Part shown: positions 35,606 to 44,142 of the stretch, in pieces
Numbering within the stretch: position 1 is the stretch's first letter
Layout: each line of letters begins with the position of its first letter
The notes under the pieces: generated by a model
What the model was told of the DNA's origin: nothing
Database searches by the model: none
What the model saw: the letters and a program-made list of their open reading frames with translations, nothing else
Program-made: the position numbers and the translations under genes
Origin: Halarcobacter bivalviorum
GTDB lineage: Bacteria; Campylobacterota; Campylobacteria; Campylobacterales; Arcobacteraceae
Reading direction: 5' to 3'
DNA: 64,000 bases
Assembly: GCF_003346815.1 (NCBI RefSeq)
Contig: NZ_CP031217.1
Location: 806,001-870,000, forward strand

Positions 35606-36937
35606 ATGACAAGAGAAGAAGAATTAAAACAAGAGATATTAAATAAAACAAAAGAGTATTATGAATTAGTACACAAACCAAGTTTAAATCAAGAGTTTAT
35701 TGAAGGTAAAAGTAGAGTAAATTATGCAGGTAGAGTTTTTGATGAAACTGAGTTACAATATTTAGTAGATAGTTCTTTAGATTTCTGGTTAACTTATGGA
35801 GATTATTCTAAGAAGTTTGAAAAACAACTTGCAAAATATCTTAATGTAAGATGGACTTTTTTAGTAAACTCAGGAAGTAGTGCAAATCTTTTAGCTTTTT
35901 ATGCTTTAACATCTCCACTGTTAAAAGAGAGACAAGTAAGAAGAGGTGATGAGGTTATTACTGTTGCAGCTGGTTTTCCTACAACAATTGCTCCAATAGT
36001 ACAATATGGAGCAGTTCCTGTATTTGTAGATATGGAATTAACTCATGCAAATATTGATGTTACTGAACTAGAAAAAGCTTTAAGTCCTAAAACAAAAGCA
36101 ATTATGATTGCGCATACTTTAGGAAATCCATTTAATTTAAAAGCTGTAAAAGAGTTTGCCGATAAACATAATTTATGGTTAATTGAAGACAACTGTGATG
36201 CTTTAGGTTCTTTATATGAATGTAGACCTACTGGAACTTGGGGAGATATTGGAACTTCAAGTTTTTATCCTCCTCATCATATGACAATGGGAGAAGGTGG
36301 TGCAACATATACAGATAATCCTCTTCTTAAAAAAATCATGCTAAGTCTAAGAGATTGGGGTAGAGATTGCTGGTGTGAAAGTGGAGTAGATAATACATGT
36401 AATAGAAGATTTACTCAACAATTTGGTTCTTTACCTGTTGGATATGACCATAAGTATGTATATTCTCACTTTGGTTTTAATTTAAAAGTATCTGATATGC
36501 AAGCAGCTGTAGGATGTGCACAATTAGAAAAATTCCCTTCATTTGTTGAAAAAAGAAAAGAAAATTATAAAAAACTTTATGATGGATTAAAAGATGTTAA
36601 AGAGATTCAATTAGTAGAAGCTCAACCAAATAGTGATCCTAGTTGGTTTGGTTTTATGATGACTTTAACAGAAGAAGCAAACTTTACTAGAAATAATATA
36701 GTTGAATATTTAGAAAATAGTAATATTCAAACAAGAAATTTATTTGCAGGTAATATTTTAAGACATCCTATTTTTGATCATTTAGAAGAAAATGTAGATT
36801 ATAGAGTTATTGGTGATTTACCTAATACAGAAAAGATAATGAATGATAGTTTTTGGATAGGAGTATATCCAGGAATGAGTGATGAGAAATTAGAATATAT
36901 GATTAAAAAGATAAAAGAGGCTACTATTAAATGTTAG
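35606..36937 (+). CDS. rfbH: CDP-4-dehydro-6-deoxyglucose 3-dehydratase (E1)
   Basis: The 443-residue PMP/PLP-dependent enzyme of the DegT fold has histidine at the usual lysine site (PPHHMTMGEGG, H224/H225). This is the hallmark of E1 dehydratases that remove the C3 hydroxyl. Cysteines C255, C257 and C265 (DCWCESGVDNTC), with C197, fit its [2Fe-2S] cluster. It normally needs a ferredoxin-type reductase (E3; AscD/RfbI), and none is seen near it. Start ATG 35606. Together with rfbF and rfbG it points to a 3,6-dideoxyhexose in the LOS. Confidence 0.93.
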   Translation: MTREEELKQEILNKTKEYYELVHKPSLNQEFIEGKSRVNYAGRVFDETELQYLVDSSLDFWLTYGDYSKKFEKQLAKYLNVRWTFLVNSGSSANLLAFYALTSPLLKERQVRRGDEVITVAAGFPTTIAPIVQYGAVPVFVDMELTHANIDVTELEKALSPKTKAIMIAHTLGNPFNLKAVKEFADKHNLWLIEDNCDALGSLYECRPTGTWGDIGTSSFYPPHHMTMGEGGATYTDNPLLKKIMLSLRDWGRDCWCESGVDNTCNRRFTQQFGSLPVGYDHKYVYSHFGFNLKVSDMQAAVGCAQLEKFPSFVEKRKENYKKLYDGLKDVKEIQLVEAQPNSDPSWFGFMMTLTEEANFTRNNIVEYLENSNIQTRNLFAGNILRHPIFDHLEENVDYRVIGDLPNTEKIMNDSFWIGVYPGMSDEKLEYMIKKIKEATIKC

Positions 36938-38055
36938 AAAAAAAACGTGTTTATATCATAGGAAACTTAACAGGTTCTACTAGAGCAAGATTACTACTTG
37001 ATTTTATTTCAGGTTCTAATAAATATAGCTTTTCTTATGATGATACACATTTTTTTAAAGTAAATAGTAAAAATTTATTAAAAAAAATATTTTTACTTTT
37101 ACCTAATTTTTTAAACTCATTAAGTAGTTTTTCTAAATTTCTTATCTCTGATATTATTTTTATATTACCTATGGGAAAAATCAGTTATTTAAAATTAAAG
37201 CTTGCAAAATTAATGAATAAAAAAGTTGTTACAGAGTTTTATATTTCTAAATATGATACTTATGTTAATGATAAAAAAAGAGTTGATAAGAATAGTAAAA
37301 ATGCATTAGCTCTTAAAAAGTTTGACCAAAATATTATTGATTTAAGTAGTGACTTAATTTTTTTAAATAACTCAGAAAAAGAGTATTATTTAGATGTAGT
37401 ACAACGAAGTAATACAACAACTAAAATACATTTAATTCCTCTTGCTACAGAATCAAAAATGATAGCACAATTAAATTATGCAAATTTAAAAACGAAAAAA
37501 TTAATTTTATGTTGGTGGGGGAGTTATATCCCTCTTCATGGTTTAGATAAGATTATTGAATCTGCAAAATATTTAAAACAAAGTGATATCTCTTTTGAGT
37601 ATCATCTTTTTGGAACAGCTGATAAGAAAGCAGTTGCTTATCAAAAAATGATTGATGAGTTAGAATTAAATGATGTTGTAAAAATTGATAATACAAAAAC
37701 TTTTGCAGATAAATCTTTAGATAAGTTTTTGATTGAAAATTGTGATATTGCCTTTGGTAATTTTGGAGATAGTGAAAAAGCAAAAGTAGTAATGGTAAAT
37801 AAAGCTGTTGAAGCAGTTTCTATGAAAATACCTGTTCTTTCGCAAAAAACAAAAGCCTTAGGTGAATATTTTGAAAATAAAGAAACTATGTTTTTTTGTG
37901 AGCCTAGCCCAGAAGAGATAGCAAAAGCAATTTTTAAAATTTCTAATAATCCAGAGTTAATTAAAAGTGTTTCAAAAAAAGGGTTTAATTTATATCAAAA
38001 AAGATTTTCAAAAGAGGCTTATATTGAGGATATTCAAAAGATTTTAGAATCTTAA
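36931..38055 (+). CDS. Glycosyltransferase (GT4-like)
   Basis: The 374-residue protein has a GT-B-like layout. N-terminal domain: RVYIIGNLTGSTRARLLLDF. C-terminal half: ILCWWGSYIPLHGLDKIIE, YHLFGTADKK and a degenerate donor motif around MVNKAVEAVSMKIPVLSQ. The EX7E motif is weak, so the family call is less sure than for its neighbours. Placed directly after the CDP-sugar genes and overlapping rfbH by seven bases, it is the best candidate to transfer that sugar. Confidence 0.72.
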   Translation: MLEKKRVYIIGNLTGSTRARLLLDFISGSNKYSFSYDDTHFFKVNSKNLLKKIFLLLPNFLNSLSSFSKFLISDIIFILPMGKISYLKLKLAKLMNKKVVTEFYISKYDTYVNDKKRVDKNSKNALALKKFDQNIIDLSSDLIFLNNSEKEYYLDVVQRSNTTTKIHLIPLATESKMIAQLNYANLKTKKLILCWWGSYIPLHGLDKIIESAKYLKQSDISFEYHLFGTADKKAVAYQKMIDELELNDVVKIDNTKTFADKSLDKFLIENCDIAFGNFGDSEKAKVVMVNKAVEAVSMKIPVLSQKTKALGEYFENKETMFFCEPSPEEIAKAIFKISNNPELIKSVSKKGFNLYQKRFSKEAYIEDIQKILES

Positions 38056-38057
38056 GA

Positions 38058-38093
38058 CTAATAGAGTAGTTACTCTATTAGTGTTTTTGTTTG
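38058..38093 (+). terminator. Intrinsic terminator of the CDP-sugar/GT operon
   Basis: A perfect 11-base stem CTAATAGAGTA / TACTCTATTAG (38058-38068 with 38071-38081) with a 2-base centre is followed by GTGTTTTTGTTTG. It begins just past the GT stop codon and overlaps the last codons of the convergent EptA-like gene, so it may act in both directions. Confidence 0.75.
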
Positions 38094-39707
38094 TTTACTC
38101 TCTTCATCAAAAGATATTTTTAAGATACCAGATAATCCTGAGATATCTGAATCACATACAAAGTAATCTTCTCTTACATTAAAATAATCATACTTCTCTT
38201 CATATCCTAAAAGATTACTAACTACATTTCCCATTTGATAGTGTGAAATAAATTCAAAATCTGAGAATTTATCTTTTAATACTTTTGCATTATTAATCCC
38301 ATAAACAAAGAATGGTACTTGATATACAGCATCATAATTTAATCTTCCATGACCTTGTCTATTTGGATCTCCAACATTTGAAGCATGGTCAGAAGTAAAA
38401 ATAAAGTAAGTTGGTCTATCAGTTCTTTCTTTTACTTTTTTTACTAATTGAGAGATAATATAATCAGTATAATGAATTGAATTTGCATAATCAATTGTAT
38501 TTTGAATAATTGTTTTATCTTCTATATTATCTTTTGTAAAAATTTCAAACTCCTTTGGAAAAGTATCTATAAAAGGAGTATGCGAAGCTCTTTGTTGTAA
38601 AGCAACAAAACTAGGTTTTGAAAAATCAACTTGTTCAATTTTATCAAGTAAAAATGTATCTAAAGCTGGTTTATCTATATCTTTTGTAACACTTGTTCCA
38701 TCAACATAATCATCAATCCATTTTGTACAAATATAACTTTTTAATTGAGCTAATTGATCTTGTGCTTGAGAACTATAAAAATATGTTTGAAAACCATTAT
38801 TTTTTGCCATTTTAAATAGACAAGTATTTGTAGAAATAATTTGTGGAACACCATCTGGTCTTTTTATTATATTGAAAAAAGATGGTACAGCAACATCTGT
38901 TACAACACCAGAAGCAATCCCTTTTTTATATACAAAGTTTTCATCATCTTTTATTGAATCTAAAAATGGAGTAGTTTTGATTTTGTAATCATATAAAGAC
39001 ATAAAGTTTCTATTTAATGACTCTCCCATAATCATAATTACATTTATATCTGGATTTTCTGTAAGTAGATTTGGAGTAGGTGTAATAGGTTGTTCTAAAC
39101 CACTATTTCCTATAGCTTTTTTAGGAATTATATTTCCAAATAGATAACCTAAATTAGTAATTGTATTTTTTAGTGGATAATACTCAACATTTGGTCTATG
39201 TCCTTTTTTTGAGTCTTTTACATAAACTCTAATTGGAACAAAGATTATAAAAGCGATTAAAATAAATGATAAAAATGGAATTTTAAGTCTTTTTTCTTCT
39301 GAGTTTTTTAATAAAAAATAAATAATTACAAAAAGAGTTAAAATCATAATTGTCGGAACAATTGCTATATCTGTAACTGTTCTAAATGTATCATATGTTT
39401 CTTTGAATTTTGTAAAAAATAGTAAATATTCTAATGGGAAAATCCAAGTACCAAAATATGCGAAGTGTGCAATTTGAAACCAAACAAATAGTGCAATTAA
39501 AGCATAAGTAATTAAAATAGCTCTTGTTTTAATTATTGAAACAATAAGAAGATTAATCATAAATTGTTCAGCAAAACTTTTTAGGTTTAAATTAAAAGAT
39601 AAAATATCATTATATATTCTGTATATTTGTTCAACACAAACAAATAAAGATGTAATTATTAGTGCCAAAAAAATGTTGTAGACAAGTTTTGAAAAAAAGT
39701 TATTCAT
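38070..39707 (-). CDS. EptA-like phosphoethanolamine transferase 2
   Basis: The 545-residue protein has about five hydrophobic segments in the first 180 residues and a sulfatase-fold periplasmic domain. The metal site is in VIMIMGESLNRNFMS and the likely nucleophilic threonine in GVVTDVAVPSF. TSDHASNVGD is the distal metal site. It is the third phospho-alcohol transferase of this locus and only distantly like the one at 27045, so acceptors probably differ. It is transcribed leftward, alone, from the divergent spacer 39708-39848. Confidence 0.85.
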   Translation of the reverse strand: MNNFFSKLVYNIFLALIITSLFVCVEQIYRIYNDILSFNLNLKSFAEQFMINLLIVSIIKTRAILITYALIALFVWFQIAHFAYFGTWIFPLEYLLFFTKFKETYDTFRTVTDIAIVPTIMILTLFVIIYFLLKNSEEKRLKIPFLSFILIAFIIFVPIRVYVKDSKKGHRPNVEYYPLKNTITNLGYLFGNIIPKKAIGNSGLEQPITPTPNLLTENPDINVIMIMGESLNRNFMSLYDYKIKTTPFLDSIKDDENFVYKKGIASGVVTDVAVPSFFNIIKRPDGVPQIISTNTCLFKMAKNNGFQTYFYSSQAQDQLAQLKSYICTKWIDDYVDGTSVTKDIDKPALDTFLLDKIEQVDFSKPSFVALQQRASHTPFIDTFPKEFEIFTKDNIEDKTIIQNTIDYANSIHYTDYIISQLVKKVKERTDRPTYFIFTSDHASNVGDPNRQGHGRLNYDAVYQVPFFVYGINNAKVLKDKFSDFEFISHYQMGNVVSNLLGYEEKYDYFNVREDYFVCDSDISGLSGILKISFDEESKQTKTLIE

Positions 39708-39750
39708 TGAAATCCTTCTGAAAGTTAGCTTAAAATCTAGCGTGGAATAA

Positions 39751-39776
39751 TACTTAAAACTTCATTAAACTATAAT
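39751..39776 (+). promoter_or_regulatory. Probable promoter of the second core operon
   Basis: TATAAT at 39771-39776 lies in the 141-base divergent spacer. Two TTAA cores start 11 bases apart (39754 and 39765, in CTTAAA and ATTAAA) directly before it. This is loosely like a PmrA box (YTTAAK-N5-YTTAAK), but such sequence is common in AT-rich DNA. It would drive the kinase-GT9-kinase operon. Confidence 0.35.
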
Positions 39777-39848
39777 AATACGGTTATTTAATAGAAAGAA
39801 ATAGAAAGTTTTGATAAAATATTAACATTTATTAAAGCAAGGAAAAAG

Positions 39849-40595
39849 TTGAAATTTAAATTTGAACTAAATGAACAATATAAAAATACAAAAGATTTTT
39901 TATTAAATATAAAAAAATATTTTCAAGAAAACTCAAATACTATTCATAAAGCTAGAAATGAGTTAAAAGTAATTAAATATGATGATTTACAAACTGTTGT
40001 AAAAGCTTTTAAAGTTCCTAATAAAATCAACCAAATAGTTTATGCATACTTTAGAGATTCTAAGGCAAAAAAGTCATATAAAAATGCAGTAAAATTAAGA
40101 AGTTTAGGCTTAAATACTCCAGAACCTATTGGTTATATAGAATTTTATAGAAATTTTTTATTTAAAGAGAGTTTTTTTATAGCTAAAAAATATGATTATG
40201 ATTTTACTATTAGAGAGCCTCTTAGAAATAAAGAACTTGAGAACAGAAAAGAGATTATAAAAAAATTTGTAGAGTTTACTTTTAATCTACATAGAAACAA
40301 TGTTTATCACAAAGATTTTTCAGCAGGAAATACTTTAGTTTCAATTCAAGGTGAAGATTATGAATTTTCTGTTGTAGATATAAATAGACTGGAGTTTAAA
40401 GCCATTGATTTATATACAGGACTTGATAATTTTGCAAAACTTTGGTTAGATGAAGATGATATTATTTTAATAGCTTCAACATATGCAAAACTAGCAAATG
40501 TAGAAGAAAAAGAAGCAATAGATATTTTAAAAAAATGTGATGTGAAATTAAAAAGCTTTGTAGAGTTTAAAAGAAAAATCAGAGGTAAAAAATAG
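39849..40595 (+). CDS. LPS kinase, InaA/WaaP-like
   Basis: The 248-residue protein-kinase-fold protein has all key residues: K52 (VVKAFK), an ELK-rich helix, hinge FIAKKYDYD, catalytic loop H154-K-D156-FSAG-N161 and metal site D177 (VVDINR). WaaP and KdkA relatives phosphorylate heptose or Kdo of the LPS core in the cytoplasm. First gene of the rightward operon that ends in waaF. Start is a TTG with AAGGA before it. The next start lies in its stop codon. Confidence 0.8.
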   Translation: MKFKFELNEQYKNTKDFLLNIKKYFQENSNTIHKARNELKVIKYDDLQTVVKAFKVPNKINQIVYAYFRDSKAKKSYKNAVKLRSLGLNTPEPIGYIEFYRNFLFKESFFIAKKYDYDFTIREPLRNKELENRKEIIKKFVEFTFNLHRNNVYHKDFSAGNTLVSIQGEDYEFSVVDINRLEFKAIDLYTGLDNFAKLWLDEDDIILIASTYAKLANVEEKEAIDILKKCDVKLKSFVEFKRKIRGKK

Positions 40596-41536
40596 TGAAT
40601 TTACTTATTACTAGACATGATAAAATAGGTGATTTTGTTGTAACCTTACCTCTTTTTAAAGCTATTAAAGAGCAATACCCAAATACAAAAATTACTGCAC
40701 TTGTAAGTAAAATAAATTTTGACTTTGCAAAAGAGATTGAGTTTATTGATGATGTAATTTTATTTGATAAAGATAATTTAAAAAAGACTCTATTAGAGAT
40801 AAAAGAAAAAAATTTCGATGCAAGTATTAGTGCTTATATAGATACTGCTTTGGGAAAACTTTTATTTAAAAGTGGCATAAGAATTAGAGTTGCTCCTGCT
40901 ACAAAAATAGCTCAAATATTTTTTACTAAAAGAATAACTCAAAGAAGAAGTAAGGTAGAAAAAACAGAATGGGAGTATAATCTGGATTTGGCAAAAGCTA
41001 TTTTCCCTAATATTAGATTAGAGTTTTCTAGACCATTACTTATTACAGATTCTTCATTTCAAGCTACAAAAAAAAGAGTTATTTTTCATCCTGGTTTTGG
41101 TGGAAGTAGTGATGGAAACTTATCTTTAGATGATTATATTAAACTTGCAAGGAAAGCCCTTCAAACTTCATACAAAGTTGTTTTCACTTTTGGACCAGAT
41201 GACAAATCATCAAAAGAGTATATTTCATCAAGATTAAATCTTAACGAAAAACAGAAGATAGAACTTTTTGATTCAAAAATGTCACTTTATGAGTTCACAA
41301 AATATATAGCCTCTTCAGAACTTTTTGTTAGTACTTCAACAGGACCTATGCATCTTGCTGGAGCAACTAATACAAAAACAATCTCTTTCTTTGGGGATTC
41401 ACTTTTTGCAAGTTCAAAAAGATGGGCAACAGTAAGTGAACAGAACAAGCAAAATAATTTTATGTTAGCAAGTGATTATTCAAAAGATGATTATAAAAAA
41501 ATAGAAAACTGCTTAATGGACTTACTTAATGCTTGA
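40595..41536 (+). CDS. Glycosyltransferase family 9 (heptosyltransferase-like)
   Basis: The 313-residue GT9 protein has TRHDKIGDFVVTLPLFKAIK at the N-terminus, FHPGFGGSSDGN, and the donor-binding TSTGPMHLAGATNTKT. It is a third heptosyltransferase-type enzyme in the locus beside WaaC and WaaF, so it may add a further heptose. Start GTG overlapping the previous stop by one base. It overlaps the P-loop kinase gene by eight bases. Confidence 0.87.
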   Translation: MNLLITRHDKIGDFVVTLPLFKAIKEQYPNTKITALVSKINFDFAKEIEFIDDVILFDKDNLKKTLLEIKEKNFDASISAYIDTALGKLLFKSGIRIRVAPATKIAQIFFTKRITQRRSKVEKTEWEYNLDLAKAIFPNIRLEFSRPLLITDSSFQATKKRVIFHPGFGGSSDGNLSLDDYIKLARKALQTSYKVVFTFGPDDKSSKEYISSRLNLNEKQKIELFDSKMSLYEFTKYIASSELFVSTSTGPMHLAGATNTKTISFFGDSLFASSKRWATVSEQNKQNNFMLASDYSKDDYKKIENCLMDLLNA

Positions 41537-42461
41537 ACCTAAAGAAGATATAGTAATAACTTTATTTGAAAAAGTAAAAGAAAAAAACTTAAATATTGAA
41601 CTAAAAGAAGAGAATAGAGTTTTAGTAAAAAATGAAGAGTTAAATAGTTTTTTGAAAATTTTATTTAGATTCTGTTCTAAAAATAGAATTTGTTTTAATA
41701 TTTTAAGAGAAGAACTTGATTTTTTAACTATAGAAATCTATGACAAAGAAGAGATTAAAACTTTTTTTATAGAAGTTGAATACTCTTATGATATTACAAA
41801 AGAGAAAAAAGAGTACAAAAAAAGTTTTAATAAATATAAAAATAGAAAAATATATCCAATTGTAGGACCTGATGGAGTAGGGAAGACTACGCTGTTAACT
41901 TCTGTTATTGATATAAAAAAGAAAGATATTTTATATAAAAGATTTAAAAAAATTGTTAGGCGTTCTATTATTTATAATGTAATGTATCCTATAAATAGAA
42001 TTTTTTTAAAAAGAAAATTAGGGGTAAAACCTGAAAAAGACCAACATGATGATGTTCATTATCTATTGGTTTTATTAGCTGGATTATTTTATTACCCTTT
42101 TTTAGTTTTTAATTCAAACTTTAGAAAAAAAATAGTTTTTGTAGATAGATTCTTTAATGATTATTTATTAGAAAATATCTCTTTTTTAGATAGGAAAACA
42201 AGTTTAAGAAAAAATTGGAGAAGACTTTTATCTCTAATTCCAACAGTTTTTTGGACTATTCATTTAGATGCAAAACCAAAAATTATATTAAGTAGAAAAG
42301 ATGAACTTAAAAAAAGAGATGTAAAAAAATATAAAAGCTACAATTTTAAAATCTATTTGGCAAAACCATCTTTTATTTATACTTATATAAATACAGGCTT
42401 AGAATTAGAAAAATGTAAGTTTTTCTTGGAACATACCTATAATAATGTATTGGAGAAATAA
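41529..42461 (+). CDS. P-loop (thymidylate-kinase-like) protein of unknown substrate
   Basis: The 310-residue protein has an N-terminal region of about 105 mixed residues that I do not recognise. It is followed by a P-loop kinase domain: Walker A GPDGVGKT at 113-120, then a DR motif in VDRFFNDYLLE and a lid-like basic region with SRKDELKKRD. The core resembles thymidylate/nucleoside kinases, but the context (GT9 before, YrbL-like after) argues for a role in LOS, perhaps a sugar or lipid kinase. The function is not known. Confidence 0.7.
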   Translation: MLEPKEDIVITLFEKVKEKNLNIELKEENRVLVKNEELNSFLKILFRFCSKNRICFNILREELDFLTIEIYDKEEIKTFFIEVEYSYDITKEKKEYKKSFNKYKNRKIYPIVGPDGVGKTTLLTSVIDIKKKDILYKRFKKIVRRSIIYNVMYPINRIFLKRKLGVKPEKDQHDDVHYLLVLLAGLFYYPFLVFNSNFRKKIVFVDRFFNDYLLENISFLDRKTSLRKNWRRLLSLIPTVFWTIHLDAKPKIILSRKDELKKRDVKKYKSYNFKIYLAKPSFIYTYINTGLELEKCKFFLEHTYNNVLEK

Positions 42462-43073
42462 GTGATTACTTTAACAAAAAGCTTGCTTATTGCCAAAGGT
42501 GGGGAGAGAGATTGTTATATTCATCCTGAAGATAATAGCAAAGTTATTAAAATAGTTCATAAAACAGAAGAACATAATAATCAAAATGAATTAGAATATT
42601 CATATATGACTTATATAAAAAAAAGAAAAGGTCTTGATTTATCTCAAATCACTGATTGTTATGGTTATGTAAGTACTAATCTAGGAAAAGGATTAATTTT
42701 TGATAGAGTTTTAGATTTTGATGGAACACCTAGTAAAAGTTTTAGATACTATTTAGCAAATAAGATTATACCTTTAGCTGAACAAGAATTATTAATAACA
42801 GAGTTAAAAAACTATTTAGAAGAAAATTTAATACTTTTTGTTGATACCAGTCTTACAAATATTTTTTGTCCAAAAGTTTCAGATAGTAGTTATAAACTAA
42901 TAATTGTAGATGGCTTAGGAGCAAAAAGAACAGGTATAAAGTTTACTCTTTATAAAATTTCAAAGGCTTACACAAAATATAAAATCAAAAGACAATGGGA
43001 TAAATTTATGAAGATGTATGAAAAGGATGTTAAAAGAGCAAAGCTTGGTAAACGTCCTTTTACAAGGCTTTAG
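42462..43073 (+). CDS. YrbL-like (PhoP_reg) kinase-fold protein 3
   Basis: The 203-residue protein has IAKGGERDCYIHPEDNSK at the start, K30 (VIKIVH), LDFDGTPSKSF, catalytic loop D128-TSLT-N133 and metal site D150 (IVDGLG). The basic C-terminus ends KRAKLGKRPF. The catalytic Asp is present, unlike in YrbL-like protein 2. GTG start directly after the stop of the P-loop kinase, so the two kinases are translated together. Confidence 0.7.
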   Translation: MITLTKSLLIAKGGERDCYIHPEDNSKVIKIVHKTEEHNNQNELEYSYMTYIKKRKGLDLSQITDCYGYVSTNLGKGLIFDRVLDFDGTPSKSFRYYLANKIIPLAEQELLITELKNYLEENLILFVDTSLTNIFCPKVSDSSYKLIIVDGLGAKRTGIKFTLYKISKAYTKYKIKRQWDKFMKMYEKDVKRAKLGKRPFTRL

Positions 43074-43074
43074 T

Positions 43075-44142
43075 ATGAATAAAGCACCTTTCTTTTGGGA
43101 TAACTATTCTGACCAACCAAGTGTTATAAAGGATAAGGCTTATAAAAAAGCTATGCGAAAAAAGTTTATCTTTGATTATATTAAAATGTTTTTTTCTTCT
43201 ATTTTAGTTTTACCTTTCTCTATTTTGATTATGAAATTATTTCAAGGGAAAAATGAACTTTCAAATAAAGAGTTTATTGGACTTGGAGTAAATTTAGATA
43301 AAGATGATAAAAATAATACTCAGCAAGAGCTAATTGAAGAACTTGGAGTTAAAAATCTTATTATAAGAGTACCTCTTTGGGATATACAAAATTTAGATTC
43401 TTATGTTGAGTTTGCAAAAAGTTTTAATAGACTCTCTTCAAAAAATATTGTACTTAATCTTATGCAAGATAGAGCGCATATAGAAAATAAAGAGCTTTTA
43501 AAAAAAGATTTAGAACTTATCTTTTCAAAATTTAGTTCTTTTGTAAGTGAATATCAAATAGGAACTACTATAAATAGAGCTAAATGGGGATTTTTTGCTG
43601 TAAAAGAGTATTTAAAGTTTTATAAGGTAGCACAAGATTTAAGAGATGAGAAATTTAAGAATTTAACTCTTATAGGTCCAAGTACTATAGATTTTGAATA
43701 CTATTATAATGTAAGAGCTATGTTTAACTTTTATAATATTAAATATGATAAGTTAAGCTCACTACTTTATGTAGATAGAAGAGGAGCACCTTCAAATACT
43801 CAATATGGTTTCTTTGATACAAAAAACAAGATAGATTTACTATATTGTTTATGTAAATTATCTTCTAAAACAAGTGATAAAATCTATATTACAGAAGTAA
43901 ATTGGCCTCTATCAAATACAGCTCCTTATGCTCCAACAAGTGAAAAAGAGTGTGTTAGCAATGAAGAGTATTCAAAATATATGATTGAATATATTGAAAT
44001 TGCAAAAAAGAGTAAAAAAATAGAAAAAGTTTTTTGGCATCAACTTATAGCTCCTGGTTATGGACTTGTTGATAATAGAGATGGTAAGATAGTAAAACTA
44101 CCACAATTTTATGTATTAAAAGAGCTACTAAATGAAAATTGA
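43075..44142 (+). CDS. Putative glycoside-hydrolase-fold membrane-anchored protein
   Basis: The 355-residue protein, with start ATG 43075, has a membrane segment at about residues 33-52 (FFSSILVLPFSILIMKLF) after a basic N-terminus. A predicted beta/alpha barrel follows: GLGVNLDKDD, LIIRVPLW, NIVLNLMQD, NLTLIGPST, then ITEVNWPLSNTAPY, where the glutamate sits like the nucleophile of clan A glycosidases, and KVFWHQL. A family cannot be named. It may trim or sense a glycan, or be a non-catalytic barrel. It overlaps waaF by 11 bases. Confidence 0.55.
   Translation: MNKAPFFWDNYSDQPSVIKDKAYKKAMRKKFIFDYIKMFFSSILVLPFSILIMKLFQGKNELSNKEFIGLGVNLDKDDKNNTQQELIEELGVKNLIIRVPLWDIQNLDSYVEFAKSFNRLSSKNIVLNLMQDRAHIENKELLKKDLELIFSKFSSFVSEYQIGTTINRAKWGFFAVKEYLKFYKVAQDLRDEKFKNLTLIGPSTIDFEYYYNVRAMFNFYNIKYDKLSSLLYVDRRGAPSNTQYGFFDTKNKIDLLYCLCKLSSKTSDKIYITEVNWPLSNTAPYAPTSEKECVSNEEYSKYMIEYIEIAKKSKKIEKVFWHQLIAPGYGLVDNRDGKIVKLPQFYVLKELLNEN

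Noticed and set aside
38070-39707. Reading the leftward sulfatase-fold protein as an arylsulfatase
   Set aside because: It has N-terminal membrane segments and a threonine-type motif (GVVTDVA), with no CxPxR sulfatase signature, so a phosphoethanolamine-type transferase fits better.
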